Positions 1-7,033 of a stretch of 24,311 bases of DNA are shown here, piece by piece. Origin of the DNA: JABIDZ01 sp964402905. GTDB lineage: Archaea > Iainarchaeota > Iainarchaeia > Iainarchaeales > JAAZKV01. Position numbers and translations under genes: made by a program. The stretch's first letter is position 1; each line of letters opens with the position of its first letter. The notes under the pieces are model-generated. The model saw only the letters and a list, made by a program, of their open reading frames with translations. It was not told the DNA's origin and made no database searches. The stretch covers positions 1 through 24,311 of the forward strand of contig CAYODU010000012.1 of the NCBI GenBank assembly GCA_964402905.1. Reading direction: 5' to 3'.

Positions 1-4
1 GAAA

Positions 5-712
5 ATGAATAAAAAAATCGAACTTTCCGAACTAAGAATAAAAATAGACCAGATGAATGAAAAGATTATTTCTGGTCTAAAAGAAAGAAGTAGATATCCA
101 TTAAACAAAGGAATTTATGAACAAGAATTTTGTGACGGAAAAAGCTGGTTTTTGTATAGATTAAAAAAAGAACAAGATATTGATTCACAATTTGGAAGAT
201 ATAAGTACTTGGACCAGGCTCCAATATTTTTTGAAAAAGAAGAACTGGAAAAGCCACTTGATAAAAGAGAAGCCCAAATGATACTTGGGCTTAATATTAC
301 AAAAATAGATAAGTCAAAAGAAATTCTTGAAGCGTATAGATGGATTATTAAAAAAATATGTGTTAACAAAGAAGATACTGATTCTTACGGCGAAACAGCA
401 AAACTTGATGTAGATAATGTACTCGCAATTAATGAGCGGGTACTCGGACTTGGTGAGCAGATAGCAGAATCAAAAATACAAAAAAATGATTCAATACTCA
501 AAGAGAGCGAAACAGAAAAAATAAGAGAATTGCTTACTAACCTTCCAAGAGAAGAAAAAGTTATTTTGAGTGCAAAAAAAATAGCCGAAAAATATGAAAT
601 AGGCGATACAAAAAGCATTGGTGAATTCATACAAAAAATAATTTATATTACAACCGATGCTGAGATAGAATATACCCTGAAAAAAAAGAGGCCCCCCAAC
701 GAGCCTTTTTAA
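5..712 (+). CDS. Protein with chorismate-mutase (AroQ)-like N-terminal helix, function unknown
   Basis: A 235-residue soluble, charged protein. Its first helix (residues 7-28) follows the AroQ chorismate mutase pattern L-R-x-K-I-D-x-M-N-E-K-I-I-x2-L-x-x-R. R11 and R28 fall at the same positions as the two active-site arginines of E. coli AroQ. After that the protein departs from the family: a segment around SRYPLNKGIYE replaces the usual helix-2 linker, and the protein is more than twice the length of a stand-alone mutase. The C-terminal half (about residues 120-235) is helical and matches nothing I recognise. No other shikimate-pathway gene is in the window, so a mutase role is inference from helix 1 only; a helical-fold relative without enzymatic activity is equally possible. 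The start is the ATG at base 5; the upstream promoter lies outside the window. Confidence 0.6.
   Translation: MNKKIELSELRIKIDQMNEKIISGLKERSRYPLNKGIYEQEFCDGKSWFLYRLKKEQDIDSQFGRYKYLDQAPIFFEKEELEKPLDKREAQMILGLNITKIDKSKEILEAYRWIIKKICVNKEDTDSYGETAKLDVDNVLAINERVLGLGEQIAESKIQKNDSILKESETEKIRELLTNLPREEKVILSAKKIAEKYEIGDTKSIGEFIQKIIYITTDAEIEYTLKKKRPPNEPF
682..710 (+). terminator. Possible hairpin plus T-run at end of first gene
   Basis: An A-rich arm and GAGGC pair imperfectly (two-base bulge) with GCCTTTTT just before the stop codon, followed by AAAGCTTT. The loop is about 9 nt (C-rich). It may end transcription before the rpl21e promoter, but the stem is weak and lies partly inside coding sequence. 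Confidence 0.3.
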
Positions 713-732
713 AGCTTTCCATTTCAATAATT

Positions 733-740
733 ATTATATA
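733..740 (+). promoter_or_regulatory. TATA box for the L21e-rpoF unit
   Basis: ATTATATA lies 31 bp before the rpl21e ATG. With archaeal TATA-to-start spacing of about 26 bp, transcription would begin near 763, giving a leader of roughly 8 nt. No Shine-Dalgarno sequence precedes the ATG, consistent with a very short leader. Confidence 0.5.
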
Positions 741-770
741 ACACAGTTTTTAGACGTAGAGTTGATTTAA

Positions 771-1067
771 ATGAAGATTAATGGTTCTCCACGCGTTGGC
801 GGAAAAAGAAGCAAAACAAGAAGCAAATTTAGAAAGAAAGGCGCTAAAGTCAGCGTAAATGACATAATGCAGGACTTTGAGATAGGCGAAAAAGTACAGA
901 TAGTAATTGATTCAAGTTACCACTCTGGTCTGCCAGGAAAGGGTTTCCACGGTTTATCAGGAAAAATATCTGGTAAAAGAGGGTCTGCATACGAAGTAGA
1001 ATTGAATAAAGGTAACAAAGAAGCAATGGTAGTAACTACACCCGTGCATATTAAGAGATTAAAGTAA
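771..1067 (+). CDS. rpl21e: 50S ribosomal protein L21e
   Basis: A 98-residue basic protein of the large ribosomal subunit, specific to archaea and eukaryotes. The N-terminus has the family's Arg/Lys-rich stretch (about residues 11-25, GKRSKTRSKFRKK). The SH3-like core follows, with IGEKVQIVIDSS, GKGFHGLSGKI and a closing basic PVHIKRLK. Length matches the family (about 95-100). It is followed after 43 bp by rpoF, then the DUF655 gene and rsmA, a gene order known from many archaea that links ribosome, RNA polymerase and rRNA modification. The ATG at 771 fits the family N-terminus (MKINGSPRVGG) and the TATA box at 733. Nothing about it is unusual. Confidence 0.96.
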   Translation: MKINGSPRVGGKRSKTRSKFRKKGAKVSVNDIMQDFEIGEKVQIVIDSSYHSGLPGKGFHGLSGKISGKRGSAYEVELNKGNKEAMVVTTPVHIKRLK

Positions 1068-1110
1068 TTGAAAATAAAAAAAGAAATAATTTTTGGTAAA
1101 AGGTGTTTTT

Positions 1111-1458
1111 ATGGAAAGCAAAGTTATTGGAAGCAAACCGGTTTCATTATACGAAGTTAGAGAAATACTTAAGGCTAGAAAAGCTGAGAAAGAGCTTAAC
1201 TATGAACAGGACTTGACTCTAAAATACGTTGAACAATTCGGCAAGCTTACAGAGAAACAAACTGAATCACTAATAAGTGGTTTGAATGAAATTGCATTTT
1301 TAAAAGACAACGAAGAAATAATTTACCAAATAGCTAATGTGGTTCCAGTGAAAGTAGAACAATTACAACTAATTATTCCAAAAAATATTACTCCCACAGA
1401 AGAAGAACTCAAACAGGTTATCGAACTAACCAAAAAATTTGAGGATAAGCTGGAATAA
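1111..1458 (+). CDS. rpoF: DNA-directed RNA polymerase subunit Rpb4/RpoF
   Basis: A 115-residue Rpb4-family subunit. In archaea it pairs with RpoE (Rpb7) to form the polymerase stalk that helps open complex formation and binds emerging RNA. The opening SKVIGSKPVSLYEVREIL and the HRDC-like helical C-terminal part (AFLKDNEEIIYQIANVVP, then PTEEELKQVIELT) are family-typical. An in-frame TTG lies at 1093, but the ATG at 1111 is chosen because GGTG at 1102-1105 sits exactly 5 nt upstream, the same arrangement as several other genes here, and because family members begin near MESKVIG. It is probably cotranscribed with rpl21e (43-bp gap). rpoE is not in the window. Confidence 0.93.
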   Translation: MESKVIGSKPVSLYEVREILKARKAEKELNYEQDLTLKYVEQFGKLTEKQTESLISGLNEIAFLKDNEEIIYQIANVVPVKVEQLQLIIPKNITPTEEELKQVIELTKKFEDKLE

Positions 1459-1518
1459 GCAATTATTCCTTGCTCTGATTGTTAAGAGGGATTTTTATTA
1501 AGTTTAGTTCAGAATAAT

Positions 1519-1527
1519 ATATATAAA
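1519..1527 (+). promoter_or_regulatory. TATA box for the DUF655 gene
   Basis: ATATATAAA lies about 38 bp before the ATG at 1561, predicting a start near 1550 and a leader of about 11 nt containing GGTG (1550-1553). This suggests the DUF655 gene can be transcribed separately from rpoF. Confidence 0.5.
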
Positions 1528-1560
1528 ACAATAAAGGAAAAGGATTATTGGTGTTAGAGA

Positions 1561-2181
1561 ATGACAGCAGAGGAAAATGCAGTAGTTTTGGATTATATGC
1601 CAACAGGAAAGTCTTCCGCAGTAAAAACAGAGCCACTGGCACAGGTAATTGGAAAAGATTATTTTACTTTACTAGAAGTTGTTCCGAAGAAAGGTATTTC
1701 GCTTAATATCGGAGAAACAGTTTACATTGGAAAAGAAGAGAGAACAAAAGTCGAGCTAATAAAAGGAAGAATACGCTTTGGCGAACTTACTTCAAATTCT
1801 GTATCAGAAATAGAAGATGTAATAATTGACCTTGTTGAAGAAAAAAAAGATAAGTACTTGAATTTCATGAACACTGCAAGAGCGATTTCACTTAAGAGAC
1901 ACCAATTAGAACTACTTCCAGGAATGGGAAAAAAACATATGCTGGATATGCTTGACCAACGCGAAAAAAAGCCTTTTGAAAGTTTTGATGACATCATTAA
2001 AAGGATAAAAGGAGTTCCTGACCCAAAAAAAGCAATTGTAAAAAGAATAATGGAAGAGCTTGAGGATCCTGAGGATAAGCACTATTTATTCGTGCGCCCC
2101 CCAGCTGCTCCAAAAAGCGAATTTTTTCAGAAAAGATTTGATTCAAACAAGGATAGACGCGGTTTTCAACAAAGAAGATAA
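1561..2181 (+). CDS. DUF655 family protein (OB-like plus helix-hairpin-helix, predicted RNA/DNA binding)
   Basis: A 206-residue member of the archaeal DUF655 family, uncharacterised but nearly always placed between rpoF and rsmA. Visible landmarks: VVLDYMPTGKSS (8-19), PLAQVIGKDYFTLLEVVPKK with GETVYIGKEERTK (about 26-62), which reads as an OB-like barrel, then LELLPGMGKKHMLDML (about 117-132), a helix-hairpin-helix nucleic-acid-binding motif, followed by PFESFDDIIKRIKGVPDP. The C-terminus is basic and ends in QQRR. Its location suggests a role in rRNA maturation or translation, but that is inference from neighbours. The ATG at 1561 matches the family's N-terminus; GGTG lies 7 nt upstream. 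Confidence 0.9.
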   Translation: MTAEENAVVLDYMPTGKSSAVKTEPLAQVIGKDYFTLLEVVPKKGISLNIGETVYIGKEERTKVELIKGRIRFGELTSNSVSEIEDVIIDLVEEKKDKYLNFMNTARAISLKRHQLELLPGMGKKHMLDMLDQREKKPFESFDDIIKRIKGVPDPKKAIVKRIMEELEDPEDKHYLFVRPPAAPKSEFFQKRFDSNKDRRGFQQRR

Positions 2182-2271
2182 ATAATAAAAGAAAGTACCT
2201 AAATAAAAGAAAAAAATAAAAGGTTTAACAAAAAAGCAATTGTTTCACTTTAACAAAAAAAACTTATTTTT

Positions 2272-3096
2272 ATGAATTTGTTTGATGAACTACAAGGGTT
2301 AATGATGAAATATCATTTTCGCCCAGAAAAAAAATTGTCACAGTTTTTTTGCATTAATGAAGCTCTTCTTTTGTTTCTTGCTAAGACAGCAGAACTAAAA
2401 AAAGACGATATTGTTCTTGAAGTCGGACCAGGCACGGGTTTTCTTACTCGACAACTTCTAAAAAAAAGCAAAGTTATTGCTGTAGAAAAAGATGAAACAA
2501 TGTTTGATTTGCTTTCAAAAGAATTTGAAAAAGAAATTAAAAGCAAAGAGCTTGTTTTAATTAACGGAGATGTATTAGACCAAGATTTTAACAAACTTGG
2601 GATAAATAAAATCGTTTCTCTGCCCCCTTATCATATTTCTTCTGAGTTACTAACAAAAATAACAATGTCGAAAATTAAAAAAGCTGTTCTTGTTCTTGAC
2701 AAAGGTTTTATTGAAAAATTAACTGCTTTTGAGGGAATGAAAGAATATAATTCTATCACAGTCATGATTAATCTTAACGGCAAAGTAGAAATAAAAGAAG
2801 TGATTGATGCCGCATCTTTTTTTCCAAGTCCAAATTGTCAAAGTGCAGTAATTGAAATTAATTTTAAGGTAAAAAACAATTCAAGAGAATTTTATTTATT
2901 CTTAAAAGAAATTTTCCGCCACAAAAACAAAGATTTTTCAAGAGCACTAAAACAAGCAATGCCGTTTCTTGAAAAAGAATTAAAATGGAAAAAGAGTTTT
3001 GCAAAAAAGATTGATTCAATAAAAAACCCAACAAGAAAAGTTTATCTAAATACACCGGAAGAATTGTTCAAAACATTTGAAATACTAAAAGAATAA
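2272..3096 (+). CDS. rsmA: 16S rRNA adenine-N6 dimethyltransferase RsmA/KsgA (Dim1), with atypical motif IV
   Basis: A 274-residue SAM-dependent enzyme of the KsgA/Dim1 family, which dimethylates two adjacent adenines in the helix 45 loop of 16S rRNA late in small-subunit assembly. Motif I is clear (EVGPGTGFLT, 50-59), and the acidic residue after strand 2 (VEKDE, 71-75) and the GD of motif III (99-100) are present. Length and C-terminal helical domain are normal. Motif IV, normally NLPY, reads S-L-P-P-Y-H-I-S-S (116-124), so the catalytic Asn position is Leu and the next Leu is Pro. The codons at 2617-2631 read tct-ctg-ccc-cct-tat, with no frameshift. The gene lies 90 bp after the DUF655 gene in the conserved cluster. 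Family assignment is firm; unchanged activity is not. Confidence 0.92.
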   Translation: MNLFDELQGLMMKYHFRPEKKLSQFFCINEALLLFLAKTAELKKDDIVLEVGPGTGFLTRQLLKKSKVIAVEKDETMFDLLSKEFEKEIKSKELVLINGDVLDQDFNKLGINKIVSLPPYHISSELLTKITMSKIKKAVLVLDKGFIEKLTAFEGMKEYNSITVMINLNGKVEIKEVIDAASFFPSPNCQSAVIEINFKVKNNSREFYLFLKEIFRHKNKDFSRALKQAMPFLEKELKWKKSFAKKIDSIKNPTRKVYLNTPEELFKTFEILKE

Positions 3097-3111
3097 AATT
3101 TATTATTTTTT

Positions 3112-3129
3112 GTTAAAACGTATTTTAAC
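3112..3129. terminator. AT-rich inverted repeat between convergent genes
   Basis: GTTAAAA (3112-3118) and TTTTAAC (3123-3129) form a perfect 7-bp inverted repeat with a 4-nt CGTA loop. T-runs flank it on both strands, between rsmA and the convergent AMP phosphorylase gene. It is a plausible bidirectional termination zone, but the stem is AT-only. Confidence 0.3.
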
Positions 3130-3181
3130 AAGTTATATTTTATCAATTTTCTATTTTAACACTCTTTTACTTTATGGCTTT

Positions 3182-4702
3182 TCATTTAACTTTTTTCAAA
3201 ATAACTTTTTTAAATTTACAGGGATTATTTTTCTTTGCGTATTCTGTAGCAGTAAATAGCTTTTGTTTATTCTCTGCATAAATTGTGTAAATCAATTCGC
3301 CTTTTATTACTCTATCACCAATTACTTTGCTAAGCATTAAACCAGCTAATTTATTTGCAGGCGCACCAGCAATTCTTGCTATCCTTGTAAGTGTTTTAAG
3401 ATTCATTTCTTTAATTATCCCATCTTCACTTGCTTTTACTTCATAGTTAAGTGGAGACAAAATTATTTTTGTACTTGAATCAATTTTTCCACCTTGCGCA
3501 TAAATAATTTCTTTCATTTTCTGCAATGCTTTTCCTGAGTGCAAGATATCAAGCGCTTTGTAGTAGCCCTGCCCCTGCCTACACAAACCACTTAATTCAA
3601 ATAGAACGCCAGCTAAGTCACAGCTTTTTTGTGCAAGATTATCAAATCTTTTTCCCTCCAGTATTTCCATTACATACTTTGCTTCAAGTGCTGGACCAAA
3701 TGCCAAACCAGAGGGTTCTTCGCCATTTGTCAAAATAGCTTCTACTTCCATTCCAACTTCTTTTCCAACTAAAACAAATTTTTTTGCTATTTGCATTGCT
3801 ACTTCCTTTGTTTTTATTTTCGCGTTTGGGCCAACAGGCAAATCAATCACAACATATTTACTTCCAACACTAGCTTTTTTCGCAAGTACTGATGCAATTA
3901 CTTGTCCTTGTGGATCAAGTGAAAGCGGATGCTCAAGTTGAATTAGTTTATCATCAGCAGGGGCCAAATCAACTGCGCCACCCCAAGTTATTACTCCGCC
4001 TATTTTTTCTGTAATAGATTTTATCTTTTCAAATGATAAATCAACTGGGGCAAGAACCTCCATCACATCAGCAGTTCCTGCTGCGCTTGTAATACTTCTT
4101 GAAGAAGTTTTTGGCATATAAAGTCCGGCACAAGCAACTATTGGAACAATAATCATTGTCGCTCTACCATTTACTCCACCAACGCTGTGTTTATCAACTA
4201 CAGGTCTTTTTGAAAAAGAAATTATTTTACCATTTTTAATAAGAGATTTAACCATGTATATTGTTTCATTCAAATCAAAACCACGCATATACACAGCTGA
4301 CATAAATGAACTCGCTTCAACATCAGTTAATCTTTCCTCTGAAATATCTTTTACTATTTCATCCATTTCGTCTTGTTTTAATCTTCCATCATCCATTTTC
4401 TTTTTGATAAAATCCAAGCTCTTAAGTTGTGTTGTAGCTTTTACAAAAACACTTTCATTCACTTTTACCCCAAGTTTCTTTTCTATTTCTTCAAACAAAC
4501 CAATTTGGTTTTCTTTTACCATAGAATCAGTAACATCAATTACTCCAACAGCACTCTTTTTCTTCTTCCGATTTGTTATCTCTACTCTGTCACCAGCAAA
4601 CAAACCCAATTCTTTTGCATTAATTTCGTTTAGAACACAAATTAGTTTTCCTGTTTTAATGCGAAAAAGCTTTACTTTCATTTCTTGTTCGAATTCATTC
4701 AT
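3182..4702 (-). CDS. deoA: AMP phosphorylase (archaeal DeoA-type)
   Basis: This enzyme converts AMP (and CMP/UMP) plus phosphate to ribose-1,5-bisphosphate and free base, the first step of the archaeal nucleotide degradation pathway leading to RuBisCO. The N-terminal domain characteristic of the archaeal enzymes (about 90 residues) precedes the thymidine-phosphorylase fold. Within that fold I see DKHSVGGVNGR (about 170-180), TSSRSITSAAGTAD (about 199-212), APADDKLIQLEHPLSLDP and NGEEPSGLAFGPALEA. Length is about 506 residues, as expected. Three in-frame ATGs are possible: 4717, 4702 and 4681 (MKVKLF, which matches many relatives best). I list 4702 because a weak TATA-like AATTTATT (about 4723-4731) fits a leaderless start there. 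The partner isomerase is two genes upstream on the same strand. Confidence 0.95.
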   Translation of the reverse strand: MNEFEQEMKVKLFRIKTGKLICVLNEINAKELGLFAGDRVEITNRKKKKSAVGVIDVTDSMVKENQIGLFEEIEKKLGVKVNESVFVKATTQLKSLDFIKKKMDDGRLKQDEMDEIVKDISEERLTDVEASSFMSAVYMRGFDLNETIYMVKSLIKNGKIISFSKRPVVDKHSVGGVNGRATMIIVPIVACAGLYMPKTSSRSITSAAGTADVMEVLAPVDLSFEKIKSITEKIGGVITWGGAVDLAPADDKLIQLEHPLSLDPQGQVIASVLAKKASVGSKYVVIDLPVGPNAKIKTKEVAMQIAKKFVLVGKEVGMEVEAILTNGEEPSGLAFGPALEAKYVMEILEGKRFDNLAQKSCDLAGVLFELSGLCRQGQGYYKALDILHSGKALQKMKEIIYAQGGKIDSSTKIILSPLNYEVKASEDGIIKEMNLKTLTRIARIAGAPANKLAGLMLSKVIGDRVIKGELIYTIYAENKQKLFTATEYAKKNNPCKFKKVILKKVK

Positions 4703-4786
4703 ACAAAACAATTCCAAAAATAATTGAATAAATTAGTGAAAAGTAGTTAATAAGTGTTTTGTGCGTCCGGTTTTTTACCAGAAAAA

Positions 4787-5866
4787 TTATCTTGTTATTT
4801 TAAAGCTCTGGACTTGTTCTAAAAGATTTTTTGCCTTCGTATTTTTTTCAAAGTGCTTTCTTGTAGGAGCAACTAGTTCATCAATACACTTTGCAGTAGT
4901 GTTCTTCAAATCCATTGGATGAAGTTTTCCATTTACAAAATCATTTTCCATTTCATTATAATTCTTATATTCAACATCTCCGCCAAACTTTGCGGGCCGC
5001 TCAATTTTTACTTTGTCAAATTTTTCAAAAACAATATATTTATTGTATTCAAGTATTGGATTCCCTTCAACAATTTTTTCGGGGCAAAATGCCTTTGATA
5101 TTTTTCTTTTAATATCATCTGTTGTATCTGTCATAAAGATTGCAGAATCCGGATTGCTTTTAGACATTTTTTTTGCTATTGCTGCTTCTGCTCCAGTCAC
5201 ATTAGTATCAACTTCTTTTAGACCCGCAATCATGTGATTGGAAACCACAACGGGTTTGTAGTAACCAAGTTTTTCCCCAACTTCTCGCGCCAAAACATTT
5301 ACTTTTCTTTGATCCATACCAAGCTGTGTTGCATCAGCACCAAGATAAAATATATCTGCACATTGCATACAAGGATAAAATATTTGTGATGCTTTTAGCG
5401 AGTCAGCCTGACTTCGTCCCATTATTTGAGAGCAACGAGTTATTCTTGCAAGCGAATTATTTGTTGCAACGTTCATAACAATTTTCCAATAATTAACATC
5501 ACCCATTGCCTCATTCGCCCAAACAAATTCAACATTATCCAAATCCATCCCTGTTGTTTTCCAGACTTCAATAAGATATTTTCCAGCAGTCTGAATGTTT
5601 TCCAGATCTCCTCCAAGTTTATTATTTGCCCATGCAAACCAGTCAGCAACCCACATCTTGAATTTAAAACCAGAATCAATCATTTTGTTGATATTAATTG
5701 CCCTCAGAATTCCCTGAGCAATATGCATTTGCCCTGAGGGTTCAAAACCGTCGTAGGCAACAGGATGCTTTTTTGTTTCAAGAAGAGTTTGAAGTTCCTG
5801 CTCGGTGAGAATTTCTTCTCCTACCTGCTTGACAAGCGCAATTCTTTCTTTAATACTTAAACTCAT
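4787..5866 (-). CDS. tyrS: Tyrosyl-tRNA synthetase, plant/protist-like type
   Basis: A class I synthetase that attaches tyrosine to tRNA-Tyr. Of 359 residues, YDGFEPSGQMHIAQG (about 38-52) holds the HIGH-equivalent HIAQG, and KMSKS is at about 233-237. Tyrosine-pocket residues are visible in YPCMQCADIF and GMDQRK (the Y, Q, D, Q set of archaeal TyrRS). The C-terminus closes with LHPMDLKN and an SFKITR ending. Throughout, the sequence resembles plant and protist cytosolic TyrRS more than the short M. jannaschii type. The ATG at 5866 (MSLSIKER) is preferred to the one at 5875. The gene sits between the two AMP-pathway genes on the same strand (84 bp before AMP phosphorylase, 59 bp after the isomerase). 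Confidence 0.95.
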   Translation of the reverse strand: MSLSIKERIALVKQVGEEILTEQELQTLLETKKHPVAYDGFEPSGQMHIAQGILRAININKMIDSGFKFKMWVADWFAWANNKLGGDLENIQTAGKYLIEVWKTTGMDLDNVEFVWANEAMGDVNYWKIVMNVATNNSLARITRCSQIMGRSQADSLKASQIFYPCMQCADIFYLGADATQLGMDQRKVNVLAREVGEKLGYYKPVVVSNHMIAGLKEVDTNVTGAEAAIAKKMSKSNPDSAIFMTDTTDDIKRKISKAFCPEKIVEGNPILEYNKYIVFEKFDKVKIERPAKFGGDVEYKNYNEMENDFVNGKLHPMDLKNTTAKCIDELVAPTRKHFEKNTKAKNLLEQVQSFKITR

Positions 5867-5925
5867 AAAAATCATTTAATTATTCAACAAACAAATTAAC
5901 TTGTTATTCACTAAACAATTATTTT

Positions 5926-6855
5926 TCATAACCTTAAAAAATCTTCTTCATGTTCATCAATTTTTAATTCATCATATAATTTACTTGCAAGCATTTGTGG
6001 GGAAAAAACTCCTTTTTCACACACAATTCCTTCAATTAAAGATGACTCTGTTCTATCAAATGCAGGGTTTAATACTTTTACACACGCAATTTTTTTTGGT
6101 AGAACCTCATGCGGATTTCTATGTTCTATTGGTTCGTCTTTTCCAAAGAAACTTGCTGGTTCAAATTTGTGTGTAGATAAAAAAGAATAGTGCAGTGTAT
6201 CATATCGCTTACACAAAGTGCTTATCTGGTTTGTTCCAATTTTATTTACTATATCTCCATCAGCCAAAAATGCATCAGCTCCAGTAAAAAAATAATCACA
6301 TTTTTTTAGTACTGTTGAAGCTGCATCATCAACAATAAGTGTTACATTGAGCCCCGCTTTTGCTAATTCTTTTGCAGTTTGTCTTCCTTGGAATAGTGGA
6401 CGTGTTTCGCAACAATAAACCTGTTTAATCTTTTTCTTTGCTTTTATTAAAGTTTTTACTACCGTACTTGAGTGACAAAGAGTTAATATAATTGCATCGG
6501 GCTTAATTAGTTCAGCACCATAAGTAGATATTTTATTAATCGCTTTTTCTCTTTCTTTTTCATAATTGGTTGCAGTAATTCTAACAATATTTTTCATTTC
6601 GCTTACCGAGAGATTCTTCTTTGCAATATTTTTTTTAACGACTCTAAGAGAGGTTCTCAATTCGGGCTCTGTTGGGCGCGCATAAAATAATTTTGAAACA
6701 TTTTTCAAAAATTCTTTTCTAAAAGCACTTTCGCTTTTTGCTTTGCTTTTAGTAGTGGCTCTTACTAAAGCCAAAAGACTCTTTTTTCTTACATTTGATG
6801 CCCCCTGAATTTTAAGGGACTTCAAATCCTTTACTGTTCCATTAATCGTACTCAA
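5926..6855 (-). CDS. Ribose-1,5-bisphosphate isomerase (eIF2B-like fold)
   Basis: This enzyme isomerises ribose-1,5-bisphosphate from AMP phosphorylase to ribulose-1,5-bisphosphate, the substrate of archaeal type III RuBisCO. The 309-residue protein has the eIF2B/MTNA fold. Family-specific residues are visible: YARPTEP (58-64), the proposed catalytic Cys in TLCHSSTV (C127), ETRPLFQGR (150-158), Asp in TGADAF (D194) and NKIGTNQ (204-210). The start codon is TTG at 6855: GGTG at 6861-6864 lies exactly 5 nt upstream, and no in-frame ATG occurs until residue 87. The alternative, a regulatory eIF2B-like subunit, is disfavoured by the intact Cys/Asp pair and the AMP phosphorylase gene nearby. Confidence 0.9.
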   Translation of the reverse strand: MSTINGTVKDLKSLKIQGASNVRKKSLLALVRATTKSKAKSESAFRKEFLKNVSKLFYARPTEPELRTSLRVVKKNIAKKNLSVSEMKNIVRITATNYEKEREKAINKISTYGAELIKPDAIILTLCHSSTVVKTLIKAKKKIKQVYCCETRPLFQGRQTAKELAKAGLNVTLIVDDAASTVLKKCDYFFTGADAFLADGDIVNKIGTNQISTLCKRYDTLHYSFLSTHKFEPASFFGKDEPIEHRNPHEVLPKKIACVKVLNPAFDRTESSLIEGIVCEKGVFSPQMLASKLYDELKIDEHEEDFLRL

Positions 6856-6970
6856 AAAAACACCAAAATCGATTTATCACTGGTTTCAAACCAACATAAT
6901 TACATTAGAAATAGCTTTTCAGTTATTTAATTGTTTTGTATAGAAAAACAGGCTTGCCGTCAGAATTAGC

Positions 6971-6979
6971 TTTTATATA
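6971..6979 (+). promoter_or_regulatory. TATA box upstream of the coiled-coil membrane protein gene
   Basis: TTTTATATA lies about 60 bp before the ATG at 7034 and would give a leader of roughly 30 nt. A second TATA-like CTTTTATTTT at 7004-7013 is spaced for a leaderless start at 7034. The 178-bp gap between the divergent genes otherwise shows only AT-rich sequence. Confidence 0.45.
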
Positions 6980-7033
6980 CCAACAAAAGATACTAAGCGA
7001 AAGCTTTTATTTTCAAAAGACTATTTTTGTTTC

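Noticed and set aside
4254..4727. Open frame of 157 codons on the plus strand
   Set aside because: Opposite strand of the AMP phosphorylase gene; Ser/Phe-rich translation without any motif.
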